Shown here piece by piece: positions 40,378 through 50,315 of a stretch of DNA of 64,000 nt. The notes under the pieces were generated by a model. It had not been told where the DNA came from. It made no database searches and saw only the letters and a program-made list of their open reading frames with translations. The DNA comes from Clostridium chromiireducens (GTDB taxonomy: Bacteria; Bacillota; Clostridia; Clostridiales; Clostridiaceae). Positions within the stretch are counted from its first letter, which is position 1; every line of letters begins with the position of its first letter. The stretch is taken from positions 1 through 64,000 of the forward strand of contig NZ_MZGT01000001.1 of assembly GCF_002029255.1 (NCBI RefSeq), given 5' to 3'. Position numbers and translations under genes: made by a program.

Positions 40378-41126
40378 TGATTATCATAAAGAATCATGAT
40401 GAAATAGCCATAATGAGAAAAGCAGGTAGAATAGTAGGAGAAACATTGCTATTGCTTGAAAAAGAGGTAAAACCCGGGGTAACAACTGCAAACTTGGATA
40501 GAATAGCAGAAGAATTTATAACTAAGCATGGAGCAAAACCTTCATTTAAAGGCTTATATGGTTTTCCTTCGTCACTATGTATTTCAGTAAACGAGCAAGT
40601 AATACATGGATTTCCAGGGAATTATGTTCTTAGGGAAGGTGATATAGTTAGCGTAGATTGTGGTGCATTTTTTAATGGATTTCACGGAGATGCTGCAAGA
40701 ACCTATCCCGTTGGAAATGTTTCAGTAGAAGCTCTAAAATTAATAGATATAACAAGAGAGAGTTTCTTTCAAGGTATAAAGTATGCCGAAGATGGAAATA
40801 AATTAACTGATATATCGCATGAGATACAAAGCTACGTAGAAGCGGCAGGTTTCTCAGTTGTAAGAGATTTTGTAGGGCATGGGATTGGACGTAAGGTTCA
40901 TGAAGATCCAAATGTACCTAATTTCGGCAAACCTGGTAAAGGTCCAAAATTGCTTGAGGGTATGGTATTAGCCATAGAACCTATGGTTAATGCAGGTACT
41001 AATAAGGTGAAGACATTGAAAGATGGATGGACAGTTGTGACAGCAGATTCTTCTTTATCAGCACATTATGAAAATACAGTTGCAATTTTATCAGATGGAC
41101 CTGAAATTTTAACACTGATTAAGTAG
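40377..41126 (+). CDS. map: Methionine aminopeptidase, type I
   Basis: This enzyme removes the initiator methionine after deformylation. The 249-residue protein carries the metal-binding Asp, His and Glu residues of the pita-bread fold (GDIVSVDCGAF, HGDAARTY, VGHGIGRKVHEDP, AIEPMV). The start ATG 40377 overlaps the adk TAA, which fits translational coupling; longer upstream reading is within adk. In the secY-adk-map-infA order it follows the Firmicute norm. Confidence 0.96.
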   Translation: MIIIKNHDEIAIMRKAGRIVGETLLLLEKEVKPGVTTANLDRIAEEFITKHGAKPSFKGLYGFPSSLCISVNEQVIHGFPGNYVLREGDIVSVDCGAFFNGFHGDAARTYPVGNVSVEALKLIDITRESFFQGIKYAEDGNKLTDISHEIQSYVEAAGFSVVRDFVGHGIGRKVHEDPNVPNFGKPGKGPKLLEGMVLAIEPMVNAGTNKVKTLKDGWTVVTADSSLSAHYENTVAILSDGPEILTLIK

Positions 41127-41213
41127 AAAAAAGAGTGTTGCTTAGTTATAAATTTGCATAATACCGTTGTGGTAGTGTTAATTTATACTAAGGTAATCAT
41201 TGAGGTGAAAAAT

Positions 41214-41495
41214 TTGCAAAACAATGACTTGATTGGAAAAGTAGTACTTTCGAAAGCAGGAAGAGATAAAGATCACTTATATGTTATTGTTAGGCAGATA
41301 AATGATAATTATGTATTACTAGCTAATGGGGATACAAAATTAGTTAATATGCCTAAGAAGAAAAAGATTAAACACTTAAGTATTTTAGAGGATATAGATG
41401 ATGAGATTTTATCATCAATACAATCATGCGATAAGAGTACTGATTTAAAGATTAAGAGATTCCTAAAGCTTAGAGGCATTGTTAAGGAGGGTTGA
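41214..41495 (+). CDS. KOW-domain RNA-binding protein
   Basis: This is a 93-residue protein with an N-terminal KOW/L14e-like segment ([20 protein letters not shown]) and a lysine patch (PKKKKIKH). Clostridia commonly encode such a protein between map and infA. Its role is unknown, perhaps ribosome-associated. I chose TTG 41214 because GAGGTGA lies directly upstream; the 20-codon in-frame extension before it has no ribosome-binding site. infA begins eight bases after the stop. Confidence 0.8.
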   Translation: MQNNDLIGKVVLSKAGRDKDHLYVIVRQINDNYVLLANGDTKLVNMPKKKKIKHLSILEDIDDEILSSIQSCDKSTDLKIKRFLKLRGIVKEG

Positions 41496-41502
41496 TTACC
41501 TT

Positions 41503-41721
41503 ATGTCAAAAGATGACGTTATAGAAATGCAAGGTACGGTATTAGAATCTTTACCAAATGCTATGTTTCAAGTTGAACTTGAAAGTGGCCATAAGATTTT
41601 AGCACACATATCGGGTAAATTAAGAATGAACTTCATAAGAATTTTACCAGGAGATAAAGTTACAGTAGAACTTTCTCCTTACGATTTAACAAGAGGTAGA
41701 ATTACATGGAGAGCAAAATAA
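41503..41721 (+). CDS. infA: Translation initiation factor IF-1
   Basis: IF-1 is an OB-fold protein that blocks the A site during initiation. The 72-residue protein starts [19 protein letters not shown] and ends with the [12 protein letters not shown] tail. ATG 41503 is preceded by AAGGAGGG at a slightly long spacing of about 14 bases. It is followed by rpmJ. Confidence 0.97.
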   Translation: MSKDDVIEMQGTVLESLPNAMFQVELESGHKILAHISGKLRMNFIRILPGDKVTVELSPYDLTRGRITWRAK

Positions 41722-41766
41722 GGTAGATATAAATTACATTTAAGTTCTACCACAAAAGTAATATGA

Positions 41767-41892
<126 letters not shown>

Positions 41893-41904
41893 TGATCAAG
41901 TTTA

Positions 41905-41942
41905 CAATATTATTTACATTAAAATAAATGTAAATAATATTG
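41905..41942. repeat. 16-bp perfect palindrome overlapping the alpha-operon -35
   Basis: Arms 41905-41920 and 41927-41942 are exact reverse complements around AAAATA. The last three bases (TTG) belong to the -35 element TTGACA at 41940-41945. A regulator binding here would occlude the promoter. The stem is almost purely A-T with no U-tract, so it is a weak terminator at best. Confidence 0.7.
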
Positions 41943-41968
41943 ACATTTCAGCAAAAGTCAAATATGAT
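41940..41968 (+). promoter_or_regulatory. Alpha-operon (rpsM) promoter
   Basis: TTGACA (41940-41945) and TATGAT (41963-41968) are separated by 17 bases. The promoter makes rpsM-rpsK-rpsD-rpoA-rplQ a unit that can be expressed apart from the S10-spc genes. Confidence 0.75.
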
Positions 41969-41995
41969 TATATAGTCGTTTAATTAATCAAAAAT

Positions 41996-42043
41996 AAATT
42001 TTAGGGCGGCTGGCAATGGTAATTATCTATTGACCTAAAATTT
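41996..42043 (+). promoter_or_regulatory. rpsM leader stem-loop (possible ribosomal-protein leader)
   Basis: AAATTTTAGG (41996-42005) pairs with CCTAAAATTT (42034-42043). Inside, CAATGG (42014-42019) pairs with CTATTG (42027-42032), leaving GCGGCTGG as an asymmetric internal loop. The alpha operon is autoregulated by S4 in E. coli; an S4-type leader here is an inference from position, not from recognised sequence. Confidence 0.55.
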
Positions 42044-42101
42044 TATTATAAATATAAAATCAACTTTTATACATTTCAATTATCAGGAGGTGTAAATTTT
42101 A

Positions 42102-42470
42102 ATGGCAAGAATATCAGGTATTGATCTACCAAGAGAAAAGAGAGTTGAAATAGGTTTAACTTATATATATGGGATAGGATTATCAACTTCACAAAAAATC
42201 TTAGCTGTAACAGGAATTAATCCAGATACAAGAGTTAAGGATTTATCAGAAGAAGAAGTTAATGAAATCAGAACTTATATCAACAAGAATTTAATGGTTG
42301 AAGGTGACTTAAGAAGAGATGTCGCTTTAAATATCAAGAGATTAGTAGAAATAGGATCATACAGAGGAATTAGACATAGAAGAGGTCTTCCAGTTAGAGG
42401 ACAAAAAACTAAGACTAATGCAAGAACTAGAAAAGGTCCTAAAAAGACAATAGCTAATAAGAAGAAATAG
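42102..42470 (+). CDS. rpsM: 30S ribosomal protein S13
   Basis: S13 forms head bridges and contacts P-site tRNA. The 122-residue protein begins [20 protein letters not shown] and ends in a basic tail ([17 protein letters not shown]). CAGGAGGTG precedes ATG 42102. It is the first gene of the alpha operon, behind its own promoter and folded leader. Confidence 0.97.
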   Translation: MARISGIDLPREKRVEIGLTYIYGIGLSTSQKILAVTGINPDTRVKDLSEEEVNEIRTYINKNLMVEGDLRRDVALNIKRLVEIGSYRGIRHRRGLPVRGQKTKTNARTRKGPKKTIANKKK

Positions 42471-42485
42471 TAAGGAGGGAAGATA

Positions 42486-42881
42486 ATGGCAGCTAAAACA
42501 GTTAAGAAAACTAGAAGAAAAAAAGAAAGAAAAAATGTTGAGCATGGCGCTGCACACATTAAGTCAACTTTTAATAATTCAATAGTTACTTTAACAGACG
42601 CAGTAGGAAATGCTTTATCATGGTCAAGTGCAGGTGCACTAGGCTTTAGAGGATCAAGAAAGAGCACACCATATGCAGCTCAAGCAGCAGCAGAAACTGC
42701 AGCTAAAGTAGCAATGGAACACGGCTTAAAAAGTATAGAGGTTTATGTTAAAGGACCTGGTTCAGGAAGAGAAGCAGCTATAAGATCCTTACAAGCAGCA
42801 GGACTAGAAGTAACTTTAATTAAAGATGTTACTCCAATACCACATAATGGTTGTAGACCACCAAAGAGAAGAAGAGTCTAA
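42486..42881 (+). CDS. rpsK: 30S ribosomal protein S11
   Basis: S11 lies on the 30S platform near the Shine-Dalgarno helix. The 131-residue protein has [18 protein letters not shown] and the C-terminal signature [24 protein letters not shown] precedes ATG 42486. It is in canonical order between rpsM and rpsD. Confidence 0.97.
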   Translation: MAAKTVKKTRRKKERKNVEHGAAHIKSTFNNSIVTLTDAVGNALSWSSAGALGFRGSRKSTPYAAQAAAETAAKVAMEHGLKSIEVYVKGPGSGREAAIRSLQAAGLEVTLIKDVTPIPHNGCRPPKRRRV

Positions 42882-42911
42882 TATAACCGTAGTAATAGGA
42901 GGTGTAATTTA

Positions 42912-43532
42912 ATGGCAAGATATACTGGCGCTACATGTAGATTATGTAGAAGAGAAGGTATGAAACTTTTCCTTAAAGGTGATAGATGTTTTACAGATAA
43001 GTGTGCTTTTGTTAGAAGAAGCTACGCACCAGGACAACATGGAGCAAGCAAGAAGAAGCAATCAAACTATGGTGTTCAATTAAGAGAAAAGCAAAAAGCA
43101 AGAAGAATTTATGGCGTTTTAGAAGGCCAATTTAGAGCATATTATGAAAGAGCTGAGCATATTAAAGGTATAACAGGTGAAAACTTACTTAAATTACTAG
43201 AAATGAGACTTGATAACGTAGTTTATAGATTAGGTTATGGTTCATCAAGAAATGAAGCTAGACAATTAGTAACTCATGGTCATTTCTTAATAAATGGTAA
43301 AAAAGTTGACATTTGTTCATATAATGTTTCAGTTAATGATACAATTACTGTATGCGAAAAAAGCAGATCAAGTGAAAAATTCAAAACTTTTGTTGAAAAT
43401 CCAAAAACTTTACCAAAATGGTTAGAAGCTAATGTTGATAACTATGAAGGAAAAGTAGTTGCAGAGCCATCAAGAGAAGATATAGATGTGCCTGTTAACG
43501 AAACGCTTATTGTTGAGTTATACAGTAAATAA
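42912..43532 (+). CDS. rpsD: 30S ribosomal protein S4, zinc-binding type
   Basis: S4 is a primary assembly protein and in many bacteria an autorepressor. The 206-residue protein carries Cys9, Cys12, Cys26 and Cys31, the zinc-type N terminus, and the S4 domain ([20 protein letters not shown]). ATAGGAGGTG precedes ATG 42912. The rpsD-rpoA gap of about 100 bases contains a GTTGCC direct repeat (43587 and 43605 regions) but no clear stem. Confidence 0.97.
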   Translation: MARYTGATCRLCRREGMKLFLKGDRCFTDKCAFVRRSYAPGQHGASKKKQSNYGVQLREKQKARRIYGVLEGQFRAYYERAEHIKGITGENLLKLLEMRLDNVVYRLGYGSSRNEARQLVTHGHFLINGKKVDICSYNVSVNDTITVCEKSRSSEKFKTFVENPKTLPKWLEANVDNYEGKVVAEPSREDIDVPVNETLIVELYSK

Positions 43533-43634
43533 TATATTTATATTTGTTAGAGAAATTTATCACAATATATGCAAATATAGAATCAGTTGCCCTCATAATA
43601 AGGTTGCCATTTTTAAAATAAGGAGGGTTTGTCA

Positions 43635-44582
43635 ATGTTAGAAATCGAAAAGCCAATAATAGAATGTATAGAAGCTAATGAAGATGGTACTTATGGTAAG
43701 TATGTTGTTGAGCCACTTGAAAGAGGATATGGTATCACATTAGGAAATGCCCTAAGAAGAATATTATTATCATCACTTCCAGGAGTTGCAACAACCTCTG
43801 TCAAAATTGATGGAGTACTTCATGAGTTTTCTACTGTTCAAGGAGTTAAAGAAGATGTTACTGAATTAATTCTTAATATTAAATCATTAGCTCTAAGAAT
43901 GAATGGTGAAGGTCCAAAGGTTATTTATATTGATGCTAAAGGACCAGGAGAAATTACTGGAGCTGATATAAAGACTGATGGTGATGTTGAAGTTGTTAAT
44001 AAGAATTTACATATTGCAACTTTAGATAACGATGGAAGACTTTATATGGAATTAACAGTTAATAAGGGAAGAGGTTATGTTACTCAGAATAAAAATAAGA
44101 GTGATGAATTACCAATCTCAGCTATAGCAGTTGATTCTATTTATACACCAGTAAAAAGAGTTAATTTTACTGTTGATAACACAAGAGTTGGTCAAATTAC
44201 TGATTATGATAAATTAACTTTAGAAATTTGGACTAATGGTACTATAAAAATAGATGAAGCTATTAGTTTATCAGCAAAGATACTTATTGAACATTTCAAA
44301 TTATTTATGTCATTGACAGATAATACTAATGACGTTGAAATAATGATAGAAAAAGAAGACGATAAAAAAGAAAAAGTCCTAGAGATGACTGTAGAAGAAC
44401 TTGATTTATCAGTTAGATCATATAACTGCTTAAAGAGAGCCGGAATTAATACAGTACAAGAACTTGCAACGAAATCAATGGATGATATGATGAAAGTAAG
44501 GAATCTAGGAAAGAAATCGTTAGAAGAAGTTGAAAGAAAGCTTAAAGAATTAGGTTTAGCTTTAAAACTAACCGAGGAGTAA
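43635..44582 (+). CDS. rpoA: DNA-directed RNA polymerase subunit alpha
   Basis: The alpha subunit dimer nucleates RNA polymerase assembly; its C-terminal domain contacts UP elements and activators. The 315-residue protein has the N-terminal domain ([20 protein letters not shown]) and alpha-CTD ([35 protein letters not shown]). ATG 43635 is eight bases after GGAGGG; an in-frame TTG two codons earlier is less likely. It lies between rpsD and rplQ as expected. Confidence 0.97.
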   Translation: MLEIEKPIIECIEANEDGTYGKYVVEPLERGYGITLGNALRRILLSSLPGVATTSVKIDGVLHEFSTVQGVKEDVTELILNIKSLALRMNGEGPKVIYIDAKGPGEITGADIKTDGDVEVVNKNLHIATLDNDGRLYMELTVNKGRGYVTQNKNKSDELPISAIAVDSIYTPVKRVNFTVDNTRVGQITDYDKLTLEIWTNGTIKIDEAISLSAKILIEHFKLFMSLTDNTNDVEIMIEKEDDKKEKVLEMTVEELDLSVRSYNCLKRAGINTVQELATKSMDDMMKVRNLGKKSLEEVERKLKELGLALKLTEE

Positions 44583-44594
44583 GGAGGTAAATCC

Positions 44595-44936
44595 ATGGCA
44601 GGTCATCGTAAATTAGGTCTTCCTACAGACCAAAGAAGAGCTATGCTAAGAAATCTTGTTACTAGTCTATTAAAACATGGTAAAATCGAGACAACTGAAA
44701 CAAGAGCTAAAGAAACTAGATCAATAGCTGAAAAAATGATTACTCTTGGAAAAAGAGGAGATCTTCATGCTAGAAGACAAGTATTATCTTATGTTCAAGA
44801 AGAACTAGTTGTTAAGAATTTATTTGATAATGTAGCTCCAAAGTATACTGAAAGAAATGGCGGATATACAAGAATCATAAAAAAAGGTCCTAGAAGAGGG
44901 GACGGAGCTGAGATAGTAATACTTGAATTAGTATAA
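44595..44936 (+). CDS. rplQ: 50S ribosomal protein L17
   Basis: L17 sits near the tunnel exit. The 113-residue protein begins [20 protein letters not shown], the family signature, and ends [24 protein letters not shown] precedes ATG 44595. It is the last gene of the alpha operon and is followed within 10 bases by a strong terminator. Confidence 0.97.
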   Translation: MAGHRKLGLPTDQRRAMLRNLVTSLLKHGKIETTETRAKETRSIAEKMITLGKRGDLHARRQVLSYVQEELVVKNLFDNVAPKYTERNGGYTRIIKKGPRRGDGAEIVILELV

Positions 44937-44944
44937 TACTAATT

Positions 44945-44975
44945 GGGGATTAAGTTTAGACTTAATCCCCATTTT
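44945..44975 (+). terminator. Alpha-operon terminator
   Basis: GGGGATTAAG (44945-44954) pairs with CTTAATCCCC (44961-44970), followed by ATTTT. This 10-bp G+C-capped stem closes the ribosomal protein cluster after rplQ. Confidence 0.9.
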
Positions 44976-45056
44976 AACATAGAAAATTATAATGTGAGAA
45001 AATTAATATATTATAGAGCGGTTTTTTGCATTTTTAGTAAAAATCAATGCTTTTTA

Positions 45057-45084
45057 TTGATTGTATTGAATTTTAAGATATAAT
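45057..45084 (+). promoter_or_regulatory. ecfA1 promoter
   Basis: TTGATT (45057-45062) and TATAAT (45079-45084) are separated by 16 bases, about 90 bases before ecfA1. It probably drives ecfA1-ecfA2-ecfT and truA. Confidence 0.6.
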
Positions 45085-45171
45085 AGAACTTATAATTGAA
45101 CATATATAGCTCTATGTGGAGCAAAACATTTGTATAATATATTAATAATAAAACATCATGGAGGTTATGTC

Positions 45172-46023
45172 ATGAGTGATGAAATGATAAAGTGCACAAA
45201 TGTATCTTTTAAATATATAAAGGACTCAGAAGGAATAAAAGAAGAGAAATACGCAGTTAATGGTGTTAATTTAGAAGTGAAAAAAGGAGAATTCTTAGTT
45301 GTATTAGGGCATAATGGTTCTGGTAAGTCAACAATGGCCAAACATATGAACGCTCTTTTAGTACCTACAGAAGGTACTGTTGTAGTAGATAATCTTGACA
45401 CGAGTGATCCACAAAATGTATGGAGTATTAGGTCAAAGGCTGGGATGGTATTTCAGAATCCTGATAATCAGTTAGTTGCAACAATAGTCGAAGAGGATGT
45501 AGCTTTCGGACCAGAGAACCTAGGAATTGAACCGTTAGAAATACGTAAAAGAGTCGATGAAAGTTTAGAAAAAGTGGGGATGAGTAAATATAAGAGACAT
45601 GCACCACATCTTTTATCTGGGGGTCAGAAACAAAGAATTGCTATAGCTGGAATACTTGCAATACAACCTAAATGTATAATTTTTGATGAACCAACTGCTA
45701 TGTTAGATCCATCAGGAAGAAGAGAAGTTCTTAAGACAATAAAAGACCTTAATAAAAAACATGGTATTACTATAGTATTAATAACACATTACATGGATGA
45801 GGCAGCTCAGGCGGACAGGATTATAGTAATGGATGGCGGAAAAATAAAAATGGAAGGTACTCCACGGGATATTTTTCCACAAGTAGAACGTATGAAAAAG
45901 ATAGGGTTGGATGTTCCACAAGTTACAGAATTAGCATATGAATTAAAGAAATCAGGAATATATATTAATGAAAAAATATTAAATGTAGATGAGATGGTGA
46001 ATGCGTTATGTCAATTAAAATAG
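45172..46023 (+). CDS. ecfA1: ECF transporter ATP-binding protein EcfA1
   Basis: This is one of two ATPases that power group II energy-coupling-factor vitamin transporters by pairing with exchangeable S subunits. The 283-residue protein has Walker A (GHNGSGKST), Q-loop ([20 protein letters not shown]), signature (LSGGQKQR), Walker B (CIIFDEPT) and H-loop (ITHYMDE). ATG 45172 follows TGGAGG; the upstream in-frame region has no ribosome-binding site. It overlaps ecfA2 by 16 bases. Position after rplQ is typical of Firmicutes. Confidence 0.95.
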   Translation: MSDEMIKCTNVSFKYIKDSEGIKEEKYAVNGVNLEVKKGEFLVVLGHNGSGKSTMAKHMNALLVPTEGTVVVDNLDTSDPQNVWSIRSKAGMVFQNPDNQLVATIVEEDVAFGPENLGIEPLEIRKRVDESLEKVGMSKYKRHAPHLLSGGQKQRIAIAGILAIQPKCIIFDEPTAMLDPSGRREVLKTIKDLNKKHGITIVLITHYMDEAAQADRIIVMDGGKIKMEGTPRDIFPQVERMKKIGLDVPQVTELAYELKKSGIYINEKILNVDEMVNALCQLK

Positions 46024-46877
46024 AAAATTTAACACATATATATATGCCTAAAACCCCATTTGAGAAGATTGCTTTAGATAATGTGTCATTGAATATAGAA
46101 GATGGAGAATTTATAGCTTTAATAGGACATACTGGATCAGGTAAATCAACTTTAATTCAGCATTTCAATGGATTATTAGAGGCTACTAGTGGAAAAATAA
46201 TTGTTGACGGAGTGGATATTACAGATAAGAAGGCCAAACTTACTAATATTAGAAAAAAGGTAGGATTAGTATTCCAGTATCCTGAATATCAACTATTTGA
46301 AGAGACTATAGCCAAAGATATTGAATTTGGACCAAGAAATCTTGGACTTTCTGATGAGGAGATTCACGAGAGAGTAGTTAAGTCTATGGAAATGGTTGGA
46401 TTAGACTATGAAACCTATAAAGATAAATCACCATTCGACTTAAGTGGAGGACAAAAGAGAAGAGTTGCAATTGCAGGGGTTGTGGCAATGCAGCCTACAA
46501 CACTTATATTAGATGAACCTACTGCGGGATTAGATCCTAAAGGTAGAGATGATATATTGGAACAAATAATTAAATTACATAAGGACTATAAGATGACAAT
46601 TGTTATTGTTAGTCATAGTATGGAAGATGTTGCAAAATTTGCAGGAAGAATTATTGTAATGAATGATGGAAAAGTTGAATTACAAGGGACTCCAGCAGAG
46701 GTATTTAAAGAAGTAGATACGTTAGAGAAAATAGGGCTTGGTGTGCCTCAAGTAACATATTTAGTTAGAGAGTTAAGGAAAAAAGGTTTTAATATTTCAG
46801 ATAATGTATTTACAATAGAAGAAGCCAAGAAAGAACTCTTGTCTATTCTAAATACAAATAAGGTGAAAGGAGAATAG
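46008..46877 (+). CDS. ecfA2: ECF transporter ATP-binding protein EcfA2
   Basis: This is the second ATPase of the ECF module, 289 residues, with Walker A (GHTGSGKST), [45 protein letters not shown] and a conserved SHSMED H-loop. It begins inside the 3' end of ecfA1, an arrangement that usually gives equal synthesis of the two ATPases. ecfT follows after eight bases. Confidence 0.95.
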   Translation: MSIKIENLTHIYMPKTPFEKIALDNVSLNIEDGEFIALIGHTGSGKSTLIQHFNGLLEATSGKIIVDGVDITDKKAKLTNIRKKVGLVFQYPEYQLFEETIAKDIEFGPRNLGLSDEEIHERVVKSMEMVGLDYETYKDKSPFDLSGGQKRRVAIAGVVAMQPTTLILDEPTAGLDPKGRDDILEQIIKLHKDYKMTIVIVSHSMEDVAKFAGRIIVMNDGKVELQGTPAEVFKEVDTLEKIGLGVPQVTYLVRELRKKGFNISDNVFTIEEAKKELLSILNTNKVKGE

Positions 46878-46885
46878 GCAAAGTT

Positions 46886-47686
46886 ATGTTGAAAAATATT
46901 ACAATAGGACAATACTTGCCGGGGGAGTCCTTTATTCATAAATTAGACCCTAGAACAAAAATCGTTTTATCTATACTTTTTATCGCATGTTTATTTATAA
47001 TAAATAAGTTTGTAGGATATACAGTAATAGTAGGATTTTTATTAGGCGTGATTTTAATAGCAAAAGTTCCATTTAGATTTATTTTCAATGGGTTGAAACC
47101 AATATTTTTGCTAGTTGCATTAACAGCTATTATGAATATATTTATGGTTAGGGGTACAGAAGGTACTGAAGTATTTAGTATAGGCTTTTTAAAAGCATAT
47201 CCAGAAGGTTTAAGTATTGCTGCTTTTATGGCAATTAGATTAATTTTATTAATTATAGGAACATCTTTACTGACATTAACTACGTCTCCTATTGAATTAA
47301 CAGATGGCATAGAAAAGTTACTTAAACCAATAGGTAAGGAGATAGCTCATGAACTTGCTATGATGATGACAATAGCATTAAGATTTATTCCTACACTGAT
47401 AGATGAAACAGATAAAATAATGAAAGCTCAAAAGGCAAGGGGAGCAGATTTCGAATCTGGTGGAATTATTAAGAAGGCTAAGAGTCTAGTACCATTGTTA
47501 GTTCCTCTATTTATAAGCTCATTTAGAAGAGCTGATGAATTAGCCATGGCGATGGAAGCAAGAGGATATAGAGGTGGAGCTGGACGAACTAGAATGAAAA
47601 TGCTTCAATTTTCATATAGAGATACGATTGCATTTATCATCTTTGGAATACTACTTATATGGTGCTTAGCAGTTAGATTGTATTAA
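46886..47686 (+). CDS. ecfT: ECF transporter transmembrane component EcfT
   Basis: EcfT couples the two ATPases to S components through coupling helices. The 266-residue protein has GQYLPGESFIHKLDPRTKIV near its start, several hydrophobic helices, and the two cytoplasmic Ala-Arg-Gly motifs (KAQKARGADF and AMEARGYRGG) that contact the ATPases. GGAGAATAGG precedes ATG 46886. No S-component gene is adjacent, which fits a shared energising module. Confidence 0.95.
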   Translation: MLKNITIGQYLPGESFIHKLDPRTKIVLSILFIACLFIINKFVGYTVIVGFLLGVILIAKVPFRFIFNGLKPIFLLVALTAIMNIFMVRGTEGTEVFSIGFLKAYPEGLSIAAFMAIRLILLIIGTSLLTLTTSPIELTDGIEKLLKPIGKEIAHELAMMMTIALRFIPTLIDETDKIMKAQKARGADFESGGIIKKAKSLVPLLVPLFISSFRRADELAMAMEARGYRGGAGRTRMKMLQFSYRDTIAFIIFGILLIWCLAVRLY

Positions 47687-47706
47687 TATGTAATTAAGAG
47701 GATAGA

Positions 47707-48441
47707 ATGAGAAATATAAAATTAATAATTGAATTTGATGGAAGTGACTTTTGTGGATGGCAAAGACAGCCCAAGGGGAGAACTGTTCAGAAGGTAATAG
47801 AGACTGCAATATTTAAAGCCACTGGTGAAGAAATTATGATCAATGGAAGTTCTAGAACTGATGCAGGTGTTCATGCAAGGGAAATGGTTGCTAACTTTAT
47901 CACTAATAGTACAATACCCGGAGATAAATTTAGAGAGGCTTTGAATACGAGGTTACCTGAAGATGTATCTATTATTAAATCAGAAGAAGTGGAAGAGAAT
48001 TTTCATGCTCGATATTCGTCAAAAGGAAAGACATACTCTTATACTATTGTAAATAGATATGAAAGATTATCTTTAGGACATCAGTATTTATATCATTATA
48101 GATATAACTTGAATATTGATGAAATGAAGAAAGCTTGTCAATATTTCATGGGTAGTCACGATTTTAGGGCATTTATGTCTCCAGGGAGCTCAATAAAAAC
48201 AACTGTAAGAAATATTAAGGAGCTTTATATTGAACAAAAAGGGGATAGAATAAAAATATTTATAACTGCTGACGGTTTTTTATACAATATGGTAAGAATT
48301 ATAGTAGGAACATTACTAAAAATAGGTAATGGAAAATTAAAAGCAGAAGAAATCGAGAAGATAATAATCGAGGGCAATAGAAAACGAGCTGGAATGTGCG
48401 TGCCTCCAAATGGGTTGGTATTAGAAAAAGTTTTTTATTAA
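47707..48441 (+). CDS. truA: tRNA pseudouridine(38-40) synthase TruA
   Basis: TruA isomerises uridines 38-40 in the tRNA anticodon stem-loop. The 244-residue protein has the catalytic aspartate, Asp52, in [10 protein letters not shown], and the family motifs [13 protein letters not shown] and [22 protein letters not shown] precedes ATG 47707. It is the last gene of the ecf unit; the strong rplM promoter follows within 20 bases. Confidence 0.96.
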   Translation: MRNIKLIIEFDGSDFCGWQRQPKGRTVQKVIETAIFKATGEEIMINGSSRTDAGVHAREMVANFITNSTIPGDKFREALNTRLPEDVSIIKSEEVEENFHARYSSKGKTYSYTIVNRYERLSLGHQYLYHYRYNLNIDEMKKACQYFMGSHDFRAFMSPGSSIKTTVRNIKELYIEQKGDRIKIFITADGFLYNMVRIIVGTLLKIGNGKLKAEEIEKIIIEGNRKRAGMCVPPNGLVLEKVFY

Positions 48442-48455
48442 ATGGCAAAAAAATG

Positions 48456-48484
48456 TTGACACGCCCGTGTGCGTGTATTATAAT
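48456..48484 (+). promoter_or_regulatory. rplM-rpsI promoter
   Basis: TTGACA (48456-48461) and TATAAT (48479-48484) are perfect consensus hexamers 17 bases apart. The spacer is unusually G+C rich (CGCCCGTGTGCG) for this genome. Confidence 0.85.
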
Positions 48485-48489
48485 AAGTT

Positions 48490-48595
48490 TGTTTGTTAAA
48501 TCATTTATGTATATAAGATCCACTAGCCCCGGGTCTTGACATAAAAAATTTTACTTAGAAAAGTAAATAATTAATGTAAGTTCAGGGAGGGAAAC
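48490..48595 (+). promoter_or_regulatory. L13-type ribosomal protein leader
   Basis: The leader contains AAGATCC (48515-48521) paired with GGGTCTT (48531-48537) and lies directly before rplM, the position of the Firmicute L13 leader. By family knowledge L13 is proposed to bind this RNA and repress rplM-rpsI. The assignment rests on position and one clear hairpin. Confidence 0.65.
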
Positions 48596-48597
48596 AG

Positions 48598-49032
48598 ATG
48601 AAATCATACATTGCAAAAGCAAGTGAAATTGAAAGAAAATGGTATGTTGTTGATGCTGCTGGTAAGCCACTAGGTAGAGTTGCTAGCCAAGTTGCTTCAA
48701 TTTTAAGAGGTAAAAATAAACCAACTTTTACACCTAATGTTGACTGCGGAGATTTTGTTATTGTAATTAACGCAGAAAAGGTTGTATTAACTGGTAAGAA
48801 GTTAGACCAAAAATTAATGAGAAAACATAGTTTATATCCAGGCGGATTAAAGGAAACTCCTTATAGAGTAGTATTAGACAAAAAACCTGAATTCGCTTTT
48901 GAAGAAGCTGTAAGAAGAATGCTTCCAAATGGTGTATTAGGAAGACAAATGTTAAAGAAATTAAACGTATATAGAGGTGCTGAACATAATCATGCAGCTC
49001 AAAAACCAGAAGTACTAGAATTAAGATACTAA
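48598..49032 (+). CDS. rplM: 50S ribosomal protein L13
   Basis: L13 is an early-assembly 50S protein. The 144-residue protein starts [20 protein letters not shown] and has [14 protein letters not shown] and [27 protein letters not shown] precedes ATG 48598. It is cotranscribed with rpsI, 26 bases downstream, behind an L13-type leader. Confidence 0.97.
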
Positions 49033-49058
49033 TACGATCTCGGGAGGAGGAAAAAGAA

Positions 49059-49451
49059 ATGGCAAAAGTTCAATACATGGGAACTGGAAGAAGAAAGAAA
49101 TCAGTTGCAAGAGTAAGACTTGTACCAGGAAGTGGTAAGGTTGTTGTGAATAAAAGAGAAATAGAAAGCTTTTTTGGTTTAGAAACATTAAGAGTTATCG
49201 TAAACCAACCATTAGTTTTAACTGGAACTAAAGATAGATTTGACGTTTTAGTAAATGTTCACGGTGGTGGATTTACAGGTCAAGCAGGAGCTATCAGACA
49301 TGGTATAGCTAGAGCACTAGTTAAATCAGATGAAGCTTTAAAGTCAGAATTAAAGAAGGCTGGATTCTTAACTAGAGATCCAAGAATGAAGGAAAGAAAG
49401 AAATACGGTCTTAAAGCAGCAAGAAGAGCTCCACAATTCTCAAAGAGATAG
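49059..49451 (+). CDS. rpsI: 30S ribosomal protein S9
   Basis: S9's C-terminal tail reaches the P-site tRNA anticodon. The 130-residue protein has [20 protein letters not shown] and ends with the conserved [21 protein letters not shown] precedes ATG 49059. A strong terminator follows at once. Confidence 0.97.
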   Translation: MAKVQYMGTGRRKKSVARVRLVPGSGKVVVNKREIESFFGLETLRVIVNQPLVLTGTKDRFDVLVNVHGGGFTGQAGAIRHGIARALVKSDEALKSELKKAGFLTRDPRMKERKKYGLKAARRAPQFSKR

Positions 49452-49463
49452 TATTTGGAGTGC

Positions 49464-49500
49464 AGATTCCACAAACTTTATGTTTGTGGAATCTTTTTTA
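49464..49500 (+). terminator. rpsI terminator
   Basis: A 13-bp stem (49464-49476 with 49482-49494) sits 12 bases after the rpsI stop and runs into a T run ending at 49499. It cleanly ends the rplM-rpsI operon. Confidence 0.92.
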
Positions 49501-49631
49501 TTATAAATAATTATTTTCATGGTAACAGCTGTATAATGCAAGCAAAGAAATTATTATAAATGAATTTGAATAATTATAGTTAGATAGCAAACAATATCTT
49601 TAGAATAAAAATAATTGGAGGAATAATTAAA

Positions 49632-50315
49632 ATGAAAATCAAAAGAATTGTGATGCTATTTTGTATAATCTGTTTAATATTCGGAGTACCAGTAAGAGTA
49701 AATGCAGACGAAAATAAAATTCAGAATATTATATTAATAGATCCAGGTCACGGAGGAATTGATGGAGGAGCTAAATCAAAAAATGGGACAATAGAAAAGG
49801 ATATAAATTTAGCAATATCTACGAAATTAAAGAAGCAGTTAGAGGATCGAGGGTACAAAGTTTATATGACGCGAGAAGAAGATTCTGAGTTATCTTCTAA
49901 AAAGGCGAAGGACTTAGGTGCAAGATGTCAAATGAAGAAAGACACTAAATGTGATATATTTATTTCTATACACCAAAATATGTTTCCACAAGCAAATTGC
50001 TTCGGTGCCCAGGTTTGGTATTCGTCTAATGATAATAGTAAAATTTTAGCTGAAAATATTCAAGTTTCGCTAAAAGAAACAATAGACGATAAAAATAAAA
50101 GAGTTCCAAAAGCGGCTAGAGATCAATATAAGATACTACGAGATGGTTATGAAGGTGCATGTGTACTTGTTGAATGTGGTTTTCTATCAAACTATGAAGA
50201 AGAACAAAAACTAAAGAGTGATGAGCACCAAAGTAAAATAGTAGAAGGAATACTTGCTGGCGTTAATAAGTATTTTGAGAGTAGAAAGACTAATGATTTA
50301 TATTCAGAGAAATAG
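49632..50315 (+). CDS. cwlD: N-acetylmuramoyl-L-alanine amidase CwlD
   Basis: CwlD is an Amidase_3 zinc enzyme which, with PdaA, makes muramic-delta-lactam in spore cortex peptidoglycan. The 227-residue protein has a signal peptide (residues 1-25), the zinc ligands His40 (DPGHGG) and Glu55, a later His (SIHQN), and the catalytic Glu in VLVECGFLSN. TTGGAGGA precedes ATG 49632. Location after rpsI matches Bacillus cwlD. Its 3' end overlaps a convergent small gene by 26 bases. Confidence 0.92.
   Translation: MKIKRIVMLFCIICLIFGVPVRVNADENKIQNIILIDPGHGGIDGGAKSKNGTIEKDINLAISTKLKKQLEDRGYKVYMTREEDSELSSKKAKDLGARCQMKKDTKCDIFISIHQNMFPQANCFGAQVWYSSNDNSKILAENIQVSLKETIDDKNKRVPKAARDQYKILRDGYEGACVLVECGFLSNYEEEQKLKSDEHQSKIVEGILAGVNKYFESRKTNDLYSEK

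Noticed and set aside
43587-43612. Hairpin between rpsD and rpoA
   Set aside because: The two GTTGCC copies are direct, not inverted, repeats; no stem forms.
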